A program made the position numbers and the translations under genes. The notes under the pieces are model-generated. The model ran no database searches, was not told where the DNA came from, and saw nothing but the letters and a program-made list of their open reading frames with translations. This document shows positions 41,920 through 46,020 of a stretch of 46,020 nt of DNA, one piece after another. This stretch comes from JAVBPP01 sp031549535. Lineage in GTDB: Bacteria > Bacillota > Clostridia > Oscillospirales > Acutalibacteraceae. Position 1 is the first letter of the stretch; each line of letters starts with the position of its first letter. The DNA lies in contig JAVBPP010000032.1 in NCBI GenBank assembly GCA_031549535.1, positions 1-46,020 on the forward strand, read 5' to 3'.

Positions 41920-43377
41920 ATGAAAACGTTACTTCGTCTGTTCAGTTTTGTTATTTCTCTGTTACTTGGTGTTTTGGGTCTGGTTTTCCCTGGGGACGGG
42001 AGCCATAAGCTGCAAATTCTCACGCAGGAGCGCTATCAAGAGTTTGAGGGCTTCGGCACCAGCGGCGCGTGGTGGGCGCAGATGATTGCGGGCGAGGCTG
42101 ACTCCGATATGCTCGCGCAGGCTCTGTTCAATCGCGAGAGCGGACTCGGACTTGATATTTACCGCTATAATGTCGGCGCGGGGGAAAAAGATAATCCAAA
42201 CACGCGCATTCATAATGAAGAAAAGCGCAGGACGGAAAGCTTTTATGTGTTGAATCCCGAAACGGGCAAATATGAATATGATTTTACTCGTGACGCAAAC
42301 GCGCGGCGCATGCTGGATAAGGCAATTGCAAATGGTGCGCAGAGTGTTATCCTATTTTGCAACAGCCCGCATTTTTCCATGACGAAGAGTGGGCAGGCCT
42401 CCGGCGGTTTAACGGAATATGAGTCCAATCTCCCGCGTGAGAATTACAAGGCGTTTGTGGATTATCTTTTAACAATTGCCGATTGGTTTGTGGCGCAGGG
42501 CTACCCGATTCGCGGCATTTCCCCCATCAATGAGCCAAACTGGGGCTGGGGCGGGGATTGGGTCGGCCAGGAGGGCTGCCACTACACAGCAGCCAAAGCG
42601 GCGGAGCTGCTCTGCCTGTTTGCTAAGGAAATGGTGGAGCGGGGGTCGTCCTATCAGTTATACGGGCCGGAACTTGGGGATTTGTGGGTCAACAACGAGT
42701 TTTATCAGTCCCTTTTGCTGAACAATCCCAACTTCCGTAAGGTTTCGGATTCCTTTGATGGGCACTCCTATGGACTGGATCACAATCTGTGGAAAAAATG
42801 GGCTATCGGCAGCCTGTTTGAGGCAAGGTATCCGCAGTGGAAGTTTAACATGAGCGAGTGGTGTGAGCTGCCCTGCAAAACGGATGCCCCTTCCATTGAA
42901 AGCGGCATGGTTATGGCCAACGTGATTGTAGAAGATTTAACCCTGCTGCAAGCCGTAACCTGGCAGAGCTGGACGGCAGTCAGCGGCCCCGCGCTGGTGG
43001 ACGGGAAAAATATTACAGATGGGCTGATTTGTGAATATGACAATTTTGGCCGTTTTGAACTATGTAACCGCTATTATGCCTACCGCCAGTTTACAAGCTT
43101 CATTCGCCCGGGCGCAACGCGCATCGGCCTGCGGGACTCCAAAGGCTTTTTCAGTAAGCTGGCAAGTGTTGCCTTTGCGGACGGCGAGGATGTCGTCCTC
43201 GTGCTTGTGAACAATGAGGGGAAGGATATCAAGGTTCAACTGGATGGCAGCTATGCTTCCATGCAGATTATTACGACGGATGATGCGCATAACTGTGAGC
43301 AGACTTACGACGGTGCGTTTAACAGCGCAATCACCCTGGGTGATCAGAGTGTTACAACCATCCTGCTAAAAAAATAA
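41920..43377 (+). CDS. Glycoside hydrolase family 30 protein
   Basis: A 485-residue retaining beta-glycosidase of the GH30/clan A type. FEGFGTSGAWWAQM opens the barrel; the acid/base is E205 in SPINEPNWGWGG and the nucleophile E313 in FNMSEWCEL. A C-terminal beta-domain (VLVLVNNEGKDIKVQL) follows. The N-terminus has a hydrophobic stretch (residues ~5-25) that can act as a signal peptide or membrane anchor; the cleavage site is unclear, so it may be a cell-envelope enzyme. The substrate might be a beta-1,6-galactan, glucan or xylan, undetermined. ATG 41920 follows AGGAAAGGCGG; the longer upstream reading frame overlaps the preceding gene. Confidence 0.85.
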   Translation: MKTLLRLFSFVISLLLGVLGLVFPGDGSHKLQILTQERYQEFEGFGTSGAWWAQMIAGEADSDMLAQALFNRESGLGLDIYRYNVGAGEKDNPNTRIHNEEKRRTESFYVLNPETGKYEYDFTRDANARRMLDKAIANGAQSVILFCNSPHFSMTKSGQASGGLTEYESNLPRENYKAFVDYLLTIADWFVAQGYPIRGISPINEPNWGWGGDWVGQEGCHYTAAKAAELLCLFAKEMVERGSSYQLYGPELGDLWVNNEFYQSLLLNNPNFRKVSDSFDGHSYGLDHNLWKKWAIGSLFEARYPQWKFNMSEWCELPCKTDAPSIESGMVMANVIVEDLTLLQAVTWQSWTAVSGPALVDGKNITDGLICEYDNFGRFELCNRYYAYRQFTSFIRPGATRIGLRDSKGFFSKLASVAFADGEDVVLVLVNNEGKDIKVQLDGSYASMQIITTDDAHNCEQTYDGAFNSAITLGDQSVTTILLKK

Positions 43378-43398
43378 ACAGAAATGGAATCATATCAT

Positions 43399-44676
43399 AT
43401 GAAGACAGAACTCTACCGTTATGCCATTCACCCCCTGGTTGTTCCGGTGAATAAGCAAACGGAATTTACAGTCCAACCGTTGGAAACGCAGTTTACTTTT
43501 GACGATACGAAGCAGTACACTGTAAAGGTGTGTTCCTTGACGCGTACGCCCTATGGCGACTATGCGCCGCAGGGCAACGAGTGTGAGTGCACCGTGCAAA
43601 ACGGTTGCCTGTGCTTTGCTTATTGCTGCGACAGGGAGGAAGAATGCTTCATCCGCATCTATCAAACAGGCAAAAAAGATATGCTTGTGGAACTCTCGGT
43701 ATATGCGCTGGAGGCGGATTTGTTTGCCCTGCGCCCACTGAAGGGCGACTTTCATGTGCATACCTGCCGCTCGGACGGCAAGGAGACTCCGGCGGCGGCG
43801 GTTTCCAGCTATCGTGCACAGGGGTTTGACTTTACAGTCGTTTCCGACCATCGGGAGTATGCGCCCTCTGTGGAAGCACAGAAAGCCTTTGCGGATATCC
43901 CGCTCGGCATGCGCATCGTCAACGGTGAGGAGGTGCACACGCCCGGCAACTATGTGCACATCATTCATTTCGGCGGCAACCGTTCTGTCAATGCCCTGTA
44001 TGAGAATGAAATGGATGATTACTACGCCGAAGTGGAAGAAATCATGCAGACGGAGGAACTTCCTTACGAGGATGCATTTACCTATGCTGCCTGTATCTGG
44101 GCAGCGCGGAAAATCAAGGAATTCGGCGGCTTGGCGGTGTTTTGCCACCCGTTTTGGATTGCGGATATGTACAATGTGCCGCCGGAACTTTCCCGCCTGT
44201 TTTTGATGGGGACGGAGTTTGATGCATTTGAGCTGATTGGCGGGCAAACCGCGCATGAAAATAACATGCAGACCGCGCTCTACAACGAGCTGCGTGCGCA
44301 GGGCTGTGCCATGCCTGTCCTTGGCGCAAGCGACTCCCACGGAACGATTAACAGAGGATTGTTCAATAAAATGTATACCATCGTTTTTGCGCAGGAGAAT
44401 GAAACAAAAAGCATACTCTCAGCTGTGCGTAAGGGTATGACTGCCCCGGTGGAGGTCTATGCGGATTCGGTCAATTATTCTGTCCACGGCAGTTACCGCC
44501 TGGTCTCTTACACCCGCTTTCTGTTGGAGCACTATTTCGCTCCCCAAGCCCTGCTTTGCCAGGAGGAGGGTATCCTCATGCGCCTGTATCTGCTGGGTGA
44601 CAAACAGGCGGGCGAGCGCCTCGCGCAGTTAAAAGACAGAACGGATGATTACTACAAGAAGCGGTTTGGGAAGTAG
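43399..44676 (+). CDS. PHP-domain metal-dependent phosphoesterase
   Basis: A 425-residue protein. The N-terminal ~110 residues are a beta-rich module of unknown family. The PHP domain starts at GDFHVHTCRSDG (HxH, about residue 118) and shows the further metal-ligand motifs SDHREY, NGEEVHT, HIIHFGG, FCHPFW and GASDSHG. Such proteins hydrolyse phosphate esters, for example of sugars or nucleotides. ATG 43399 is preferred; ATG 43384 lacks a ribosome site, and neither has a strong one, so coupling to the GH30 gene is likely. Last gene of the locus. Confidence 0.82.
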   Translation: MKTELYRYAIHPLVVPVNKQTEFTVQPLETQFTFDDTKQYTVKVCSLTRTPYGDYAPQGNECECTVQNGCLCFAYCCDREEECFIRIYQTGKKDMLVELSVYALEADLFALRPLKGDFHVHTCRSDGKETPAAAVSSYRAQGFDFTVVSDHREYAPSVEAQKAFADIPLGMRIVNGEEVHTPGNYVHIIHFGGNRSVNALYENEMDDYYAEVEEIMQTEELPYEDAFTYAACIWAARKIKEFGGLAVFCHPFWIADMYNVPPELSRLFLMGTEFDAFELIGGQTAHENNMQTALYNELRAQGCAMPVLGASDSHGTINRGLFNKMYTIVFAQENETKSILSAVRKGMTAPVEVYADSVNYSVHGSYRLVSYTRFLLEHYFAPQALLCQEEGILMRLYLLGDKQAGERLAQLKDRTDDYYKKRFGK

Positions 44677-44777
44677 GGGATACGCCGCAGCCGGGCAATC
44701 AACGGCGGGAGCAGCCCCGGCAGCCCTTTGGACGCAAGAGCGTTGCCGTTGTGGAACGGGGCGGGATGGAACTGGAT
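44677..44777. other. Gap between convergent genes
   Basis: A GC-rich 101-base gap. CCCCG and CGGGG blocks could form a hairpin, but no T-run is present on either strand. No gene is seen. Confidence 0.4.
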
Positions 44778-45668
44778 TCACAGCTCCGGCCCCGCCGGGT
44801 TGACATGCACCGTGCAATGCTTCACACGCGGCAGCTGCTGCTCAATGCTGTCATGCACTCGGTGAGAAATACTGTGCCCATCACAAAGGGAGATGTTGCC
44901 GTCCGCGCTGATTTCCATTTCGGCGTAAATTCGGCTGCCGAACTGCCGGGTGCGCAGCAAATCAATCCCCGCAACGCCCTCCTGCTGCAGGGTGAGCGCA
45001 CAAATTCTCTCCCGGGTTTCCGCGTCACAGGCGCGGTCGGTCAGTTGGGCGGTGGCGTCCCGGAAAATGCGCAGCGCGGCCAACAAAATAAACAGGCTGA
45101 TGACGATGCTTGCAATGCCATCCATTTCGGGTACACCCAGCCGTGCCCCCGCAATGCCAATTAAACTGCCCACGGAGGAAAATGCATCGGAACGGTGGTG
45201 CCAGGCGTCCGCCATGAGTGCGGCGGAAGTAATACGCTTTGCCGCACGGCGGGTATACCAATACATGCCCTCTTTCACAAGAATGGACAGAACCGCCGCC
45301 GCCAGGGCAATCCAGCCGGGCGCGGCGTTTTCCCGTTGTGCGCCGCCCAGCAGGCTCCGCAGCCCCGCGGCACCGACTAAAAGCCCGGTCGCAAATAGAA
45401 TTACTGCCAATAGCATTGCGGCAACGCATTCCAGGCGCTCGTGGCCGTAAGGGTGGGTTTCGTCCGCCTCCTTTCCGGAAAGCTTCACGCCAATCATCAC
45501 AACGATGGTGCTCAGCACATCCGAAAGCGAATGCGCCGCGTCCGAAACCATGGCTGTCGAATGCCCCAACAGCCCTGCGGCGAGCTTTGCGGCGCTCAGC
45601 AGCACATTGCCGAGCATTGTGTTGGCGGAAACGCGCATCGCCAGCCTTTCCGCGTCTTTTGGCTGCAT
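44778..45668 (-). CDS. Cation diffusion facilitator (Co/Ni efflux)
   Basis: A 296-residue CDF exporter. The first metal site residues lie in SDAAHSLSDVLS (helix 2) and ADAWHHRSDAFSS (helix 5), with the DETHPYGHERLE loop between helices 2 and 3. A C-terminal cytosolic regulatory domain (AEMEISADGNISL, then HCTVHVNP) ends the protein. ATG 45668 is chosen over the adjacent GTG, with AAAGGGG upstream. Residues alone suit Zn, Fe, Co or Ni; the NiCo-type riboswitch in its leader makes cobalt/nickel efflux the likely job (CzcD-like). Confidence 0.93.
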   Translation of the reverse strand: MQPKDAERLAMRVSANTMLGNVLLSAAKLAAGLLGHSTAMVSDAAHSLSDVLSTIVVMIGVKLSGKEADETHPYGHERLECVAAMLLAVILFATGLLVGAAGLRSLLGGAQRENAAPGWIALAAAVLSILVKEGMYWYTRRAAKRITSAALMADAWHHRSDAFSSVGSLIGIAGARLGVPEMDGIASIVISLFILLAALRIFRDATAQLTDRACDAETRERICALTLQQEGVAGIDLLRTRQFGSRIYAEMEISADGNISLCDGHSISHRVHDSIEQQLPRVKHCTVHVNPAGPEL

Positions 45669-45688
45669 CACAATCGCCCCTTTCCAAT

Positions 45689-45732
45689 AAAAAAATACAC
45701 CTATGGAACAACATTACTGTCCCACAGATGTA
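45689..45732 (-). terminator. Regulated terminator of the riboswitch
   Basis: On the minus strand TACATCTGTGGGACA (45718-45732) pairs with TGTTCCATAGGTGTA (45696-45710) using three G-T or similar wobble pairs and a seven-base loop, followed by seven T residues. The 5' arm is the conserved 3' end of the aptamer, so aptamer folding and termination exclude each other. Confidence 0.85.
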
Positions 45733-45802
45733 TGAACTATTCACATTCTGCTGCCGTAATCGGCCCGGCCCCATGCCCGCCCGGGCATCGCCTGCTCAGA
45801 TT
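45715..45802 (-). promoter_or_regulatory. NiCo riboswitch (czcD motif)
   Basis: Read on the minus strand, the leader has the conserved blocks CTGAGCAGGC, an ATGCCC/GGGCAT hairpin, GCCGGGCCG-ATTA-CGGCAGCAGA, and TCTGTGGGACAG. These match, from memory, the consensus of the czcD-motif four-way junction that binds Co2+ and Ni2+. P1 looks short (CTG/CAG plus poor flanking pairs). The 3' end of the aptamer overlaps the terminator stem, and the CDF gene follows, so metal binding would relieve termination (an ON switch). Confidence 0.87.
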
Positions 45803-45813
45803 TTTCTGTTTGC

Positions 45814-45833
45814 GGTGCAGAATTACTTGCACC
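45814..45833 (-). other. 5' hairpin of the CDF leader
   Basis: GGTGCA (45814-45819) / TGCACC (45828-45833) hairpin close to the predicted transcript 5' end, upstream of the riboswitch. It may stabilise the mRNA. Confidence 0.6.
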
Positions 45834-45839
45834 GGTTTC

Positions 45840-45868
45840 ACTATAGCATATGCGCCGAGCCGTGTCAA
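45840..45868 (-). promoter_or_regulatory. Promoter of the CDF/riboswitch transcript
   Basis: On the minus strand TTGACA (45863-45868), a 17-base spacer and TATAGT (45840-45845), a near-consensus sigma-A-type promoter. Confidence 0.85.
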
Positions 45869-45932
45869 TGTTACATTGCACTTGAGTTTCCCCATTTTCA
45901 GCTCAAGTGGAAGAACGACAACTGATTGGACG

Positions 45933-46020
45933 TTTTAGGAGGTCGAAGCAAAGCAGCAATACCGACAGAGCAACGCCGGAGCACGGCGAAGAAACCGTCA
46001 CCAATTGCATAATGCAAAAA
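45933..46020. repeat. Intergenic repeat resembling the left-edge repeat
   Basis: Contains CAACGCCGGAGCACGGCGAAG, ACCGTCACCAATT and the near-palindrome TTGCATAATGCAA. The order CAACGC-CGG-ACGGCGAA-ACC-ACCAA parallels bases 80-110 of the left-edge repeat, suggesting one family. It is cut by the window end. No gene is seen between 45869 and 46020. Confidence 0.4.

Overview
The window looks like chromosomal DNA of a spore-lineage Firmicute of class Clostridia, probably an Oscillospirales/Ruminococcaceae-type organism with moderately high GC. The reasons are the gene order (topA-trmFO, rnc-radical SAM-smc, a clostridial division/cell-wall cluster), a MurE with the meso-diaminopimelate specificity motif, two MurA paralogues, a PASTA-bearing class B penicillin-binding protein and Shine-Dalgarno-led genes. 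The taxonomic placement is inference; no rRNA or tRNA gene was seen.

Layout. 1-166: imperfect palindromic repeat and the short lead-in to topA. 167-9727: information-processing genes on the plus strand (topA, a GNAT acetyltransferase, trmFO, rnc, an Elp3-like radical SAM protein, smc), tightly packed with several stop/start overlaps. 9728-12827: a secreted FIVAR-type protein with its own terminator, then a strong sigma-A-type promoter driving a condensation-fold acyltransferase and a zinc-ribbon six-helix membrane protein. 12884-18611: minus-strand genes murA, walJ-like hydrolase, rlmH, an MFS transporter, a small zinc-ribbon/HTH regulator and an FAD oxidoreductase. 19030-20424: a beta-lactamase-fold serine hydrolase. 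20525-33809: the dcw cluster mraZ-rsmH-ftsL-ftsI-murE-murF-mraY-ftsW-murG-murA-ftsQ, bounded by clear hairpin terminators. It lacks murD, murC, murB, ftsA and ftsZ.

33749-35361 holds a strong terminator, a 103-bp palindromic MITE-like element and a minus-strand gene for a proline-rich repeat protein. 35574-44676 is a seven-gene plus-strand accessory locus: AMP-forming acyl ligase, GH31 glycosidase, membrane protein, ThuA-like protein, URO-D-family protein, GH30 glycosidase and PHP-domain protein. Its promoter is visible, and a hairpin/T-run inside the locus could attenuate the distal genes. No characterised pathway with this gene set is known to me.

The right end carries a minus-strand cation diffusion facilitator. 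Its 5' leader contains what I read as a NiCo (czcD-motif) riboswitch with an explicit mutually exclusive terminator. This makes it a cobalt/nickel-inducible efflux gene and gives the best supported regulatory logic in the window. The last ~90 bases look like another copy of the repeat family seen at the left edge.
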